DNA of 64,000 bases from Grammothele lineata (GCA_002150815.3 NDFF03000050.1:62001-126000), one strand, 5' to 3'; counted from the first letter of the stretch, positions 20,871-32,785 are shown. Numbers and translations are program-made. Notes: generated by a model from the sequence alone, not told the origin.

Positions 20871-23362
20871 TCACTGAACATAACGGTGCTCGTTCGTGCT
20901 GCCGGGGAGGATACCCTCTTCGATCGCTTTGATCTCTGCGCGTGGGGAAGACGAGGTAAATCATGATGAACACCGAGCACCACTTTCCCTATGACCCCAG
21001 GCCGGGGCGCCAGCCCCGAGCGGCGGATGCACAGCAAACACAGCGCCCCATGCCAAGCTGTGCACCCGCGCCCCGCCCATCGTCCACAAGGTGGGAGAGT
21101 GGGGAGGGAGAAAGGAAAGAAAAAGGAAAGAGGAGAGCTACTCACGGAGCGCGACGTGCTTCGAGTGGAAGCGGCACCACATAAGGTTGCCCATCATGAA
21201 CCAGAAGTTGGGCACGCCGCTGTCGCGCCAGACGTTCTTCTGCTCGCCCTCCTCGTCCACGCTCCAGACCGGCTTGATCTTCGCGAACGTTTCCGCAGGG
21301 AAGAGACCCTCGAGGACGGTCATTGGGCTCCCGAATCTGGTAGGGCGTGACGTCAGTACGGTACGAGCGAGCGCGGAAATGCAGAGACGGTCGTACCCGG
21401 TAGCGAAGAGGACGACGTCGGCGTCCACAGTTGTGCCATTTTCGAACTCGAGGCCGGTCTTCGTGAAACGTTTGATCTCGCTGTCGTTCTTCAGCTTGAT
21501 CTTCCCGTCGATCACCATCTGGGACGCGCCGACGTCTACACGCGCAAAGCGTAATCAGTCAAAGTTCCGGTGACGGGAAATAACATAGCGCTCGGGTTTA
21601 CGCACCGAGGTAGTAACCGCCGCCGCGCCTCCGCGCCATCGCGAGGAAACCGCATCCGTTAGGGCCGAGGTGTGTCCGGAAGCCAACTTTGTGCAGCCCG
21701 TCAAGGATCTCCCTGAATAGGTTACAAGGTCAGCCAGACCAGGTCCACTCGTTACAAGGTGCGGAGACGCACTTGTCAGCCTCAGCAATAGCCAACGTTG
21801 AGCGCTTCGAGATCTCTTCGGTGATGAACGTGGGCATGGACGCGTCAACACGATCCGCGACGTCCGCGGGTCCCAAGCCCTCCCACCACAGTTCTGCGCG
21901 TGTGGTGAGAAACGAACGGCTGACGAGAGCGGAGCAGGGGACGTACGGCCAAGCATGCGCGGCATGCCCTCCTTGGTGGTCATGATGTACGTGCTATCGC
22001 GCTGATACATCGTGACGTCTGCGATACGCGATGATGAGGATTCGCTTCTCCGCCTGGCGGACGTACTTACCAACGCCGTGGTGGACATAGTCCGACGCGA
22101 TGTCGTGAGCTACAACAGCAGTCAGCACACTGCGAAGACACCACATGATTGAAGGACGCACCTGACGTCGCCGAGCCGACGATGAAGACCTTCTTCCCGA
22201 TGTGGTCCTTAGCCGAGCCGTGGAAGATCGAATGCAGCACCTGGCCCTCATACTCCTCCTTCCCCGGGATCTCCGGGAAGTACGGCGTGTTCCCGCCCAG
22301 ACCGATCGCGGAGACGACGTGCCGGACGTGAAGCACGCGCGTCGAGCCGTCCGGGCGCTGCACGCTCACGTCCCACTCGTTGTTCGCGTCCTGGACGGCC
22401 TTGAGGACGATCGAGGACGTCCAGACGTTCAGCTCCATAGCCTCCGCGTAGTACTCGAGCCAGCCCGCGAGCTTGTGCGCGGGCGTATAGACGGGCCAGG
22501 TCGGGGGGAATCTGGGCGCGCGTATGAGCACGTCATGCAAGGGCGGAATCGCGGACGTCGAGCACTCACGGGAGATACGGCAGGTGGTCGTACCCTGCCG
22601 GTGCGCGAAGCTCGCCAGGCGCTCGCGAAGAAAAGACAAGGACGAGCACTCACAGACGGGGTCGTGCAGGCACAGCGCCTGGTACCGGTTCCGCCACTGG
22701 TCTCCGATGCGCTTGTTCTTCTCTACGACGAGCGTGGGGATGTCGAGCATGCGGAGGCGCGCGGCGACGTCGAGCCCGCTCTGGCCCCCGCCGATGATGA
22801 GCACCGTCGGGTTGCGGTCCGCGAACTCGCGCTCGCGCTCGCGTTCTGACAGCCACTTGCCATGGTTCGGGAGGTGGTTCCGGAGCGGGCCGATCTTCTC
22901 CGGGAACGCCTTGAGGTCCTCGAGGTTGGTGTAGAACGTGAAGCCGGTCCACTCGCCCGTCGCGGAGGGGATGAGGCGGAAGATGCCGCTGCAGAATCCG
23001 ACCTCGGTCGTGAACGTGAAGCGGCCGAGGATCCAGGCGAGGTCGGGGTAGGGCGTGTCGAACTTGGCGTCTACGAGCGCAAAGTCGCGAGGCTTGGTCA
23101 CGGGAAGGCGGTCCGCGAGGTACTTGCGAATCTTAGGGGCGCCTTGGAAGGTGCGGAACGCCCAGGTGAGGGCGAGCATGTCGCGAAACCAGGCGTCGGA
23201 CGCGAAGAGGGAGAGTACGCCATCGATGTCGTTGGATGTGAAGTACTTGGCTAGTGTGTCGAACCAGACGGATGCGACTTTATGTGCATCGACCTCGGTG
23301 GGCGCGGCTGACAGACCGAGACGATCAAGAGTAGGAAGGACGACGGTGGGTGAGGAGGCCAT
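20871..23362 (-). CDS. flavin-containing monooxygenase with N-terminal NTF2-like domain
   Basis: Ten exons give 605 residues: 23362-22654, 22594-22570, 22511-22162, 22109-22071, 22018-21947, 21893-21773, 21712-21606, 21535-21397, 21336-21146, 20935-20871. Residues 25-150 look like a SnoaL/NTF2-like fold (VASVWFDTLAKYFTSNDIDGVLSLF). The FAD Rossmann motif is VLIIGGGQSGLD (about 188-198). HDPVWYDHLPYLPFPPTWP is rebuilt across two introns and is typical of this clade. The NADPH site is VGSATSAHDIA, also spliced, and FATG precedes the end, LQIKAIEEG. It should oxygenate a small organic substrate using NADPH, FAD and O2; plant YUCCA-like and fungal class B monooxygenases are relatives. The substrate is unknown. 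All exon junctions keep frame, including a 25-nt exon. It is divergent from the cytosine deaminase gene. Confidence 0.9.
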
Positions 23363-24630
23363 GGCGAGCGATGGTAGAGTCGAGCAACCCCTATGAGGGT
23401 ACTTATGGGCGGGACGAGGCAGATAGCGGGGGCCCGAGAGCAAAGAATTTGCTTGCGGACGATGCTTGTGGCGAGCGCCGCGGGTCAAATGACGAGATCA
23501 TCTCCTCTTTAGCACGACACTTTTCCCACGCCGCGACCCGCGTCGATCACGTGGGTCGCGATTCGCGACTTCCCCTCATCCCTCGCGACGCGCGAGAGGG
23601 AAAAGAAGACTGTGGTAATAGTATCGTGAGCAGCAAGATAGAGGTGGCAAGATAAGAATCAGTACGAGCCATATTCCGACTGTCGCGCCAATGTGCATGT
23701 GCCGTGTGCGATGACATCACGCCGTGGGCGAAGTCCCATGATGAACCTGGGAGTAATGGAGAATGCATGAGCACTGCCGCAGAAGGCGAAGGAAGAGAGT
23801 CAACGACTAGTACTCTGTCAGATGATACTCGGGGCAGTGATCGCGAAGGCACCTTCTTCAGCAGTTACGAAACAAGACTGACACTGCGTGGGTTAGTACA
23901 TTCGGCAAAGCCTGCCGGTAATTCGGAGAACGCAGACCGAACACCTCCAGACGCCGTCGAACATACTCTGCGGGGTGCGCCTATGGTTGTATCATAAGGA
24001 GAGACACGACCATCTGGCCACCTGACTTGGAGTGATTCTTCTGTGAGCGCGATAGTAGTGCGGCTGGAACAACTAGATCTACTGAAGGCCGTTCAACCGA
24101 CGAAGGAAGCTTGGTAGGACGCCGGCAACTCTGTACAGATACCGCTGTCCCAAGGCCGTAGTATAGGAGGGTATGAACCCAGCGATTGAATATTGAAGAA
24201 TTGTGAGTTGTGAGTACCACCTTTTCTACACAAAACTTTCGCTGAGAAGTCTTGTTAACAAATGCGCATATAGTAGCTTCGAAGATATTTGTAGTCTTCC
24301 TTACCAAGCACATCTCGACTGAATGTCGTGCAATCAGTCGAGCAAGGTATACATGTTTTCCCTGAAAGTAGTTGACATATCTGTTCAGGTGTAGGCCGAC
24401 GCGCGCGACCACTGGAGTCGAGGTGGCATCCGCGTCGGCGGGCGGGTCCGAAACATTGAAACTCCGAAACGGCCGATTTTGATTATCGCGTTTACAGAGA
24501 TAAGCCCGGGCCCCGCACTGCAGTAAGCCTGAACGTTCACCCCTCTCATCTCCAGAGGCTTTATCCTTATGTCCTCGGTCTCCTCAGAAATGAATCCTCA
24601 CTTTGCTATCGCCCCCCTGTCTGCACCACC
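23363..24630. other. divergent intergenic region, monoox. / cytosine deaminase
   Basis: About 1.27 kb between the starts of the flavin monooxygenase (-) and cytosine deaminase (+). Only short frames are present, with no recognisable protein. It presumably holds both promoters; no convincing TATA box was found near either start. Confidence 0.45.
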
Positions 24631-25299
24631 ATGACCTCTCTGAGCTTCCTGCCGGACGCTGTCGGCCTCGACGTTGCGTACAAGAACGCGAAGAAGAGCT
24701 ACGACGAAGGCGGCGTCCCCATCGGCGCAGCACTCATTCGCAACGATGGGACGGAGCTCATTGTCGTCGGAGAGGGCCACAACTCACGCGTGCAGAAGGG
24801 CTCTGCCATTCTCCACGGAGAGACAGCGGCGCTGGAGAATGCGGGGAGGCTCAAGGCTGAGGTCTATCGGAACTGCACGATGGTAAGTCTTTGACTGTGC
24901 CCAATGGCCGCCTGTACGTATGCTAAGGAACGTCTGCGTCGTGCCTATTCGTATTAGTATACGACTCTCAGGTGAGTTGTGGTACTTTGCGATCTTCAGA
25001 ATGCGACGCTTAATAGCCGTCATATGCGTTCAGCCCGTGCAGCATGTGCACCGGCGCGATCCTCCTGTATAAGATTCCTCGCGTCGTTATCGGCGAGAAT
25101 AAGACCTTCATGGGCGAAGAGGAACTCTTGCGGAGCCGAGGCGTCGAGGTGGTGGTGATGGACGACGAGAAGTGTAAAGAGTTGATGCAGAAGTTCATTC
25201 GGGAGAAGCCCGAGGTACGTGCTGCTCTTTCGGTAGTCGTGCATGCGCCTCATGTGTTCGCAGGACTGGAACGAAGATATTGGAGAGAAGAACCCGTAG
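24631..25299 (+). CDS. FCY1: cytosine deaminase (yeast FCY1 type)
   Basis: Four exons, 24631-24882, 24958-24971, 25034-25214, 25264-25299, give 160 residues, close to the 158 of yeast Fcy1. The enzyme deaminates cytosine to uracil in pyrimidine salvage and also converts 5-fluorocytosine. Zinc ligands are in the same numbering as yeast: His62 and Glu64 (catalytic) in HGETAALEN, and Cys91 and Cys94 in LSPCSMCTGAI. The C-terminal DWNEDIGE motif, which closes the active site, is on the last exon. The PCxxC motif is interrupted just upstream by a 14-nt exon (TTLS). The ATG at 24631 matches the usual short N-terminus before the first helix. It is cytosolic, probably a homodimer. Confidence 0.95.
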
Positions 25300-26568
25300 T
25301 ATAATACGAAACAGTTGAAATCTGTACAAGTGTATCGAACGCCTTATCCCCGCCGGAAGACTCTCGTTCTGCCCTCCATGCAACGCGCCCGCGTCTATGT
25401 ACAATCAAGTACATACCTACTTTCACATGTGACTAGGGTCGACGGCTACATGCGCCTACATGCACATGCGCTTTCTCGCCGTGTTGTATCGGATCCCCGG
25501 CTGAGCTGGCTTAGACCCCGACCAAGCCCGCGTACGTCTTAATCCCGGTTTCTACGCGGCGAGATCTCAACTGAGCTATCATTGTCATCTAGACAACCCA
25601 GCTACGCCCCGCGGACCACATACCAGGCCTGCCGAACGTTTCAGCGAGACTTCGAACGCACACACTTCATTGCGTGAGCATTAGCGAAGCAAGGCTATTC
25701 TCGATGAACCACCCCGTAGTGGTTGAGTCAGGCAGATGTCCTGAAGCGCCAGATTGCCTTTACTTCCGGGCTTATGGTATTTGACATGGGCTGCGTATGT
25801 CGGTAAGCTCGGAGGCGTACATCAAATTCACGTTCTCCAGTGTGCACAGCCTTCCTCGGTGTCCCCTGGTCGTAAACGAACCGCCGCCCTATTGCTTCCT
25901 ACATGTGAGGTCACACTCTATCTCGTGCAATGCTCCTCTCACCCTGTCGATCCCCCTTGTCGGCTATGTAGATACAGACGGGCGTTCGGTCCCGCTATGT
26001 GAAGGCGTCGCGACCATCCCACCATGCCCGCACGCAACGACAACCCGCAGCGCCGCGAGCATAACTCCCATCAAGCCCCCGACCACACGCGCGCCTAAAG
26101 TAGCAAAGACGAAATCGCAGGACAGCTTTCCGAAGATCACTCGTCGCGCGACACCGCTCCGATTACGGTACCCCGCACGCCCATCACCCATGCCCCTCGG
26201 GCGGTCATCGATTGTGGGTGGCCAGAAGGGGTTCTGGGAACCGCACGGCGCACGCCCTTTGCTCAGCCTGGGCGACGCAGTCCAGCCTCTCTGCCCGTCG
26301 CGCGGTCCTTCGCATCAGAGCGCTGATTAGACGCCTGTCGTTCGTCGCGTCCTCGGCGCGGGAGATCTCTATATATCCGCAGGACGGTGCTCGTCCGAGC
26401 AGCACCTCCGTCCTTCTTTCCTTTCCCTCCTCTCTCCCCGGCTTTTTTTCGCCGCCGTTGTGCGCGAGCACCCTGAGCTCTTCCCCTCAGGTGTTTTTGG
26501 CATTCGAATTCGCTGCCCGCGCACTACTTTGGTTGTTTAGCTGTTTAGCTGTTCAGCTGTTCAGGATT
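25300..26568. other. intergenic, cytosine deaminase 3' flank and paralog B promoter
   Basis: About 1.27 kb without a recognisable gene. Open frames around 25800-26330 are overlapping and featureless. A TATA-like element sits at 26370-26376. Confidence 0.45.
26370..26376 (+). promoter_or_regulatory. TATA-like element upstream of secreted paralog B
   Basis: TATATAT preceded by CTC, about 190 bases before the ATG at 26569, and followed by a CT-rich leader (about 26400-26460). Confidence 0.4.
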
Positions 26569-28761
26569 ATGGCTTTTGGTTCGTTCTCCCGCTGCGCGGC
26601 CGTTTTCCTACTTTTCCCCGCGTTCGTGCGGTCTTTTGGTTCGTATGGTTGGGATCAGCCGTGCCATAACGGAGCATGCGACTGGGACTTGTCCACCGAT
26701 GCCGGCTCCGTAGCCCTCCGCGTCGTGAGTGCTCTTCACTTTGAGCTTTTGATGATTGCCTGACCTGCGTTGTGCACATGACACCTACAGGTCGGCTCGC
26801 ATTCGAGTATCTCTGACTTGACAGACGCTGCGGGTTGGACCGTCCTGGACTGCGACCCCGCCGCCCGCGCACAAGACATTCGCGTCGTGTGCCACGACCC
26901 TGAGCTAGGCTGTGACCACCTCTACACGAACGGCGCGGAGCACACCTTCGTCCGCCTTCCCGACGAAGTGAGAGTTCTCTCGTACGCGCTGGCGTTTTTG
27001 TGGACAGTCACTGACGGGGGCTGTGTACGCTCAGTGCGGCTCGATGCGGTTCGCGATGGTCATGCGGGAGTGGCACCACGAAGACCAAGACATCCCGCTG
27101 CACAAGCGGTCCAAGATCGCGCGCCGGGACGGGACGTTCCCACCTGTCAGGGGTATCAGCCTGAGCACCGACTTCGCAAGTGGTGATCCCTCTCGGTACG
27201 TACATCACCAGTCCGACTCGATTGTTGCCATTCACGCAGGCTTGTTTGCCAGCCATGGGGATATCACAATCTACGTCCAAGCGTCCACGATCCCTGGGCT
27301 CGCACCGGTGCTAGCTGTGACCCCCTTGTCGTCATCGAGCTCCATCGCGAAGAAGATGTGGGTGCGCAGCACCTCCGCGCACCTCGACGCCCTGCACGCC
27401 TCGCCCGATCTCGTCCCCAGACGCGTCTTCGGCCGGGAAGACACCAAGGACAAGACCTCGGACGACATCCCGTTCAACTTCACCAGCCCGGACTTCAACC
27501 TCTTCAACACGTCCTTCGACTGCCCGCAGAATGGGAAGGTACCCGGGTTCTCTGGCGCCGTGAGCGTCGACCTCTCGGGTCTAGTCGAGGGGTGCATGAA
27601 CTTCGGTTTCGCTTATGCGGGAACGCCGTTCTCGGATGATTTCGAGTTCGCGCTCACGAGTAATTTCAACGCGAGCATCAACGCTACGCTCAGCCTCACT
27701 GCGTCCCTGACCGTACGTCTGTTGCGAACCGTATCCCTACCTGGGCTGACGACATAATTCCAAGGGCACGATCGCTACGAACAAGTCTCTTCCCGCGCTC
27801 GGTCTCCCGGGCCTCGGAGTCGAGGGGATCATCGAGGTCGGGCCACTCTTCCAAATCGATCTCAGCGCGTCTGCAACGATCGACACTGCGGTCGAGCTCG
27901 ACGTCGACCTCGCGTACGATATCACGAATGCGCGTCTCGTCTTCCCGCCCCAGAAGAACGCGACGACGAACACTTCTTCGATAGCGCAAGACCCGGACTG
28001 CAAGAACAGCTCATTCGTTCCGACTGATACCAGTGCGTACTAACCTTGTCCATCTCGCACGCCTTTCTCATAACGCGTGTGCGCACTGCTTGCAGAGCTC
28101 AACCTGTCCGTAAACCCTTCCGGGAGCGTACAGGGCCAGCTCGCCGCACACCTGATCCCCACGCTCGCCTTCGGCGTCAACGTGCTCAACGGCGCCGCCG
28201 AAACGACGATTAACGTCGGGCTCGATGCCTCCGCCGAGCTCGACCTCACCGTCAACTCCACGACCACGACCACGCTCGACCCTTCCGGGCTGTCAGCCGT
28301 AACCGAGGAGGTGTGGGAGGGCTGCATCGATGTGGAGACCGGCCTCGGGGTCGACGCGGGCGCAGACGCGGACTTCCTGGGGCTGTTCGACAAGGACACG
28401 CGCGTGCCGCTCTTTGGGAAGACGTTCCAGCTCTTCCAGAAGTGCTTTGGGCCGGGCGCGAATAGCACTACGACGAAGCGTGACGTCGTCAAGCGCGGGG
28501 TCCAGCCGGGGAAGCGGTCGCAGGCATTGCAGTTGAGACAGCACCTATCCGTGGATGAGTGGGCGCGCAGCACGAAGCTGATGAGAGCCATCGGGGGGCG
28601 TACGCTCGCTGCTGTCTCTGCGGGTCCGAGTGGGTTTGCATGCCCTGCGGGCGGGAATGGGTTGGCGTCGATCGTGGATGAGAAAGTCCCAGCGTCTAAG
28701 TGAGTACAAGGTTATCCACGCAGAGCATTTCGCTGACACCGTCGTGCTCAGGTTGGTTTGA
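26569..28761 (+). CDS. secreted DUF7223-like glycoprotein, paralog B
   Basis: Seven exons give 611 residues: 26569-26724, 26791-26967, 27035-27195, 27253-27712, 27765-28032, 28096-28699, 28752-28761. It opens with a hydrophobic signal (about 1-24). It shares with paralogs A and C the CDWD element, ISDLTDAAGWTVLDCDP, LGCDHLYTNGAEHTFVRLP, CGSMRFAMVMREW and the RHGDITIYVQAS strand. A beta-rich domain with SFDCPQNGKVPGFSG, QLAAHLIPTLAFG and a C-terminal LFQKCFG Cys follows. Several dibasic KR/RR sites (SKIARRDG, TTKRDVVKRG) suggest Kex2-type processing. The last exon codes only for the end of K plus L, V and stop. It belongs to a likely cell-wall or extracellular family of unknown activity. Paralog C lies 1.2 kb downstream in the same orientation. 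Confidence 0.8.
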
Positions 28762-29995
28762 AGTTAGCCTTTCTGTATATTATATTCTCTGATTCTCTCC
28801 TGTATGTCTCCTGTGGACCCTGGGGCTTGGCTGTTCGTTGGCGGCGTTCTGTTCTAACTGGCTAGCACTTTCGCAAATCACACCACCGCTCGCCGCCTTC
28901 GTTCAATCTGTATTCTCATTCTTTTCTCTGTATTCGCTCACGCAGATCGCGACGCTGTCGTGCCTGTTTGATGTCTGCTATATGATTGGTCCTGATGGGT
29001 AGCATGGAGGGCTGAGACGGACAACCGTTCACCCCCCACTGCGCCCGCTGACCCACGAACGTTCCTAGAAGACGCGTCTTTAGTATGCTTCTCAGCTTTG
29101 AATGTGAGGACGGTTGATGCTGAGACATGTGCATGTGTTTCTTGACTTGCAATGGGCTGAGGACGAGCAGGAACGAGCCCACTTCTAGTACGGTGCCCCG
29201 GTCCAGAGTGCCGGGCTCTGACGTTGCTGATTGGAATTCCACGTGGTGCACGTGTGCCGCAATTGGCCGAACGCGGCCGATTGCCGAAGCTGAGCGTAAA
29301 GCCGCGGCGCCGATGTTGGACTTGGTCTTGACTCCGAACAACGGTTAAAGGTATGAGGATCGTTAGCATTCAGAACATACAGCCGTGTTTTGACGCAATA
29401 ACCAGTTCTGTTCTTTTCAGCTCTCCTTTCGATACCCTCTCAGTCAAGTACGGGTACCTTTCGCGCGACCGGTACCTGCGCTAAGATCTCCAGGATCTCA
29501 ATGGCCAGGGGGAAAGTATTCTAGCGGGCTAAGAAGCCGGCCCGTGGCACATGTCCATAGATACGACGGATGCAGGAGGTCATCTCAAAATCGCGTGAAC
29601 TGGTACTCTCAACGCATGGATGTCAATGCTTGTGCAGTCGAACCACCGAGTCGAGGAAGACCGATATCGTGTACGCAGCATGAAGACACACGGGGCAATC
29701 AGCCTCGGCGACGGCTCTGGATTCTACCGCAACGGGTCGGGCAGGCACGACGACGGCCGTCCGCGCGGTTGCCACGGATGGGAATCCGTCGACGAACATC
29801 TACGACGTCTTTCGGTGTTTCCATCAGTGCTTGATTCCGCCGGCACGAAGACGTTGCGGGTGTTGCTGGCCACCGGGTGGGCGTGCTCTTCCCCCATATC
29901 TGTATATCCGCCTATGTCTCGCCTCTCACCGGAATCCTTTATAACGGCGCGCGAAGGATCCTCTCGATCTCTAAGCAGGTCCGCTGTACTGCACC
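28762..29995. other. intergenic between secreted paralogs B and C
   Basis: About 1.23 kb; short overlapping frames only. A TATA-like element at 29938-29944 belongs to paralog C. Confidence 0.45.
29938..29944 (+). promoter_or_regulatory. TATA box of secreted paralog C
   Basis: TTTATAA, about 52 bases upstream of the ATG at 29996, in the expected core-promoter range. Confidence 0.45.
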
Positions 29996-32222
29996 ATGGT
30001 CTCGACTCGGGCGTTCGCCGTCGCCGTCGCGCTCCTTCCCCTCGCCGCCCAGGCCAAGAACGATTGGTCTCAGGCGTGCACTTCCGGTTCATGCGACTGG
30101 GACGTCCCGAGCGGGAACGGCACCTCCGGCACGGTCCGCGTTGTACGTCTCCCTCTAGAAGTCTGCCTTATGATGACACCTATTTCTGACGATGACGTGT
30201 AGTCGGGATCAACCTCGAGTATCTCTGACCTCACGGAGGCCGCTGGGTGGACCATTCTCGACTGCAACAGCACTGCCCAGGATCAGGAAATCCGTGTGGT
30301 TTGTGCGGACGCTAGCAAGGGCTGCGACCACCTGTACACCAACGGGGCTGAGAACACCGTTGTCCGTCTTCCCAATGAGGTACGTCTCTGCAATAGTCCC
30401 ACTATTATACTTCCTTAACGGGGACGTCAAGTGTGGAGCGATGCCCTTTGCTCTGGTGGCGAGCGAGTGGGAACACGAAGACCAGTCTATCCCCGCCAGC
30501 AAGCGTTCGCTTCTCATGCGTCGTGATGGCACTTTCCCTTCCGTCCGCGGTGTCAGCCTCGTGACCGACTACGCCAGCGCGCAGAACGCCACTCAGTATG
30601 TGCTACGTTATGTGCGGATAGTGTCATCCACTAATCACATTCTCTCTTCAGACACGGCGACGTCACCTTCTATGTGCAGGCATCCTCCGTCGAGGGCATC
30701 GCCAGCGACTTCGTCGCTCCCACTGACACCGACGCCAGCATCAAGGAATGGATTGCCAACACCTCCGTCATCCTGAACGGGCTGCACGCCAACACCGCCG
30801 CTGCGCAGAAGCGCTCTCTCGCGCAGAGGGACATCCAGATCAACACGACCAAGCACGACTTCAGCTTCTCCACCCCGGAGGTGACGCTCTTCGATGCGTC
30901 CCTTGACTGTCCTCAGAGCGGTGATATCCCCGCTTTCTCTGCCGCCCTCAACCTCGGCGCGGGCGGTAGCATCGACGGAACAATCACGTTTGGCTTTGCG
31001 CTTGCAGGTAACCTGTTCGACGCGAAGACTTGGGACTTCGGCCTCCTTGTTGGCTTGGACTCCGTCATTAACACGACCCTCGCGATGGAAGCCGCCCTCT
31101 CTGTAAGTACTCATGAATCTCAACCAGGAGAGTCGCGTGCTAACGTCGGGCGGCTTTTCAGGGTACATTCTCGGTCAAGCAGACGCTGTACTCTGTCTCC
31201 CTCGCGGGTCTCAACATCCCCGGTATCTTGTCCATCGGCCCCATGTTCAACGTCATAGGTGGTGCCAAGTTTTCTCTTGACAGCGCTGTCGACCTCGGCG
31301 TCGATCTTGCGTACACCCTCTCTGGCGCGCAGTTCGTCTTCCCCGCCATGAACGTCACTACCAATGGCAAGACGAGCGAGCAGAGTCTTCTCGGCGGGTC
31401 GTTCGCCCCTGGCGACAACAGTACGTCTCGGATCATATATTCTCATTCACGCCCCGATCTCTGACCGCCGCCTCATTCTCTCGTAGACATCAAGCTCTCC
31501 GCCACTCCTAACGTGACCGCAACGGGTAACGTCACCGCACACCTCATTCCTCAGCTCGCATTCGGCATCAATGCGCTCAACGGACAGGCCACCGCGACCG
31601 TCAACCTCAACGTCGACGCGAGTGCTGGCCTTGGCCTCTCGCTCGACACCGGCGCCGTCGGGACCGTCACCGCCTCCACCTCCGCGAACACCACCGCGGC
31701 CGGTGCGGGCGACGTCTCGGGATGTGTGGGCATCACGACCGGGCTCGGCATCAACATCGGCGCGGACGCGAACCTCTTCAACATCTTCTCGCCCAACGTC
31801 ACCTTCCCGCTCTTCGATGGCAACTGGGACCTCTTCGAGAAGTGCTGGTCGACGTCGGGCGGCAGCAGCAGCCGCAAGCGCATGGACCGTCGCCGCGGTG
31901 CGGCCCCGCGCGCACTGGACTCGGCGGCGGTTATGTCGGTCGCGCGCAAGCGCGACGTGGACTGGCTGGGCGTGCTCAGCGACCTCGCGGACGGCGTGCT
32001 CGATAACCTTGCATGCCCGGTCAGCGCGGTGAACATGACCAGCTTGGAGTCTGTCGTCGAGCAGCTCGTGAACGGCGCAAGCCTCGAGTCCGTCGTCGAC
32101 TCGCTGGTCAACGGCACGAGCCTGGAGTCGATCGCCTCCGCGGTCTTCAACAGCACCAGGTGAGTTAGACGCATGCTCTCGAGAGTGCATTTAGTTGACG
32201 GACGTGCCTTAGCAGCTCTTAA
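29996..32222 (+). CDS. secreted DUF7223-like glycoprotein, paralog C
   Basis: Seven exons give 625 residues: 29996-30142, 30203-30379, 30432-30595, 30652-31102, 31162-31420, 31487-32159, 32216-32222. Signal peptide 1-20 (VALLPLAAQA) is followed by GSCDWDV, ISDLTEAAGWTILDC, SKGCDHLYTNGAENTVVRLP and CGAMPFALVASEW, then beta-rich repeats with AHLIPQLAFGI and LFEKCW. Exon 2 is 177 nt, the same as exon 2 of paralog B, and all other intron positions match B. Numerous N-x-S/T sequons and a basic RKRMDRRRG segment imply glycosylation and dibasic processing. The C-terminus holds three tandem 13-residue repeats. If the last intron were not spliced, the protein would end at 32163, three residues after the donor. 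I prefer splicing because paralog B does the same. Confidence 0.8.
32041..32157 (+). repeat. three tandem 39-bp / 13-residue repeats
   Basis: Within the end of paralog C the units read SLESVVEQLVNGA, SLESVVDSLVNGT and SLESIASAVFNST. Periodicity is exact at 39 bp. Each unit predicts a short amphipathic helix, and the last two contain an N-glycosylation sequon. No similar repeat was seen in paralogs A or B. Confidence 0.85.
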
Positions 32223-32785
32223 ATGCTCCGAAAAGGAGCTCGGACGCGAACAGCGTCTCTTCGTCCCCCCACGTCCACATTTGTGATCCTCTGTCTTTAC
32301 CCCGAGTCCTCAGTCTGTCGTTTATCACATACCCTCTCTTGCTGTAGCATTCGTTTCCCCTCAACACTCTTTCATATGATGCGCACACTTCCTTCGTTTT
32401 GTGCACACATTAGCCCCCCTCCTCCAGAGTACAACACGCAGGTCGCCCTCTTTACCTTGATGTACAGTATGAGCACCGACTCCGAATACTATGGAAAAGC
32501 ACCGACACAACCACTTGAGGTTGTGGCTTCGTACCAGCATTGAATCAACCGGTACGTGACCGAAAGAACGGTAGCCGGGGTATATTACGGTACATGTCCT
32601 AAGCTAAGTAGCCCCTAAAAGCCCACGGAGAAGAGCGCCGTCTGATCTAGTTTACACGTGCTGGCGCGAACCTGGTCGCGCCGCGCGACACGATACGAGA
32701 TTAACTTCATAAATCAAGGTCCTCCACGAGCCTCCGCCGCCTTCCGACCATGAGGCCGCTCGCGCACACAACACATCCTACCCGC
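32223..32785. other. convergent intergenic, paralog C and ORP 3' ends
   Basis: About 560 bases between convergent stops. AT-rich tracts consistent with transcript ends; no gene recognised. Confidence 0.5.

Noticed and set aside
25480..25640. tRNA-like AGCTCAGTTGAGA on the minus strand
   Set aside because: No matching D-stem, anticodon arm or GGTTCGAATCC-type T-loop could be folded around it.
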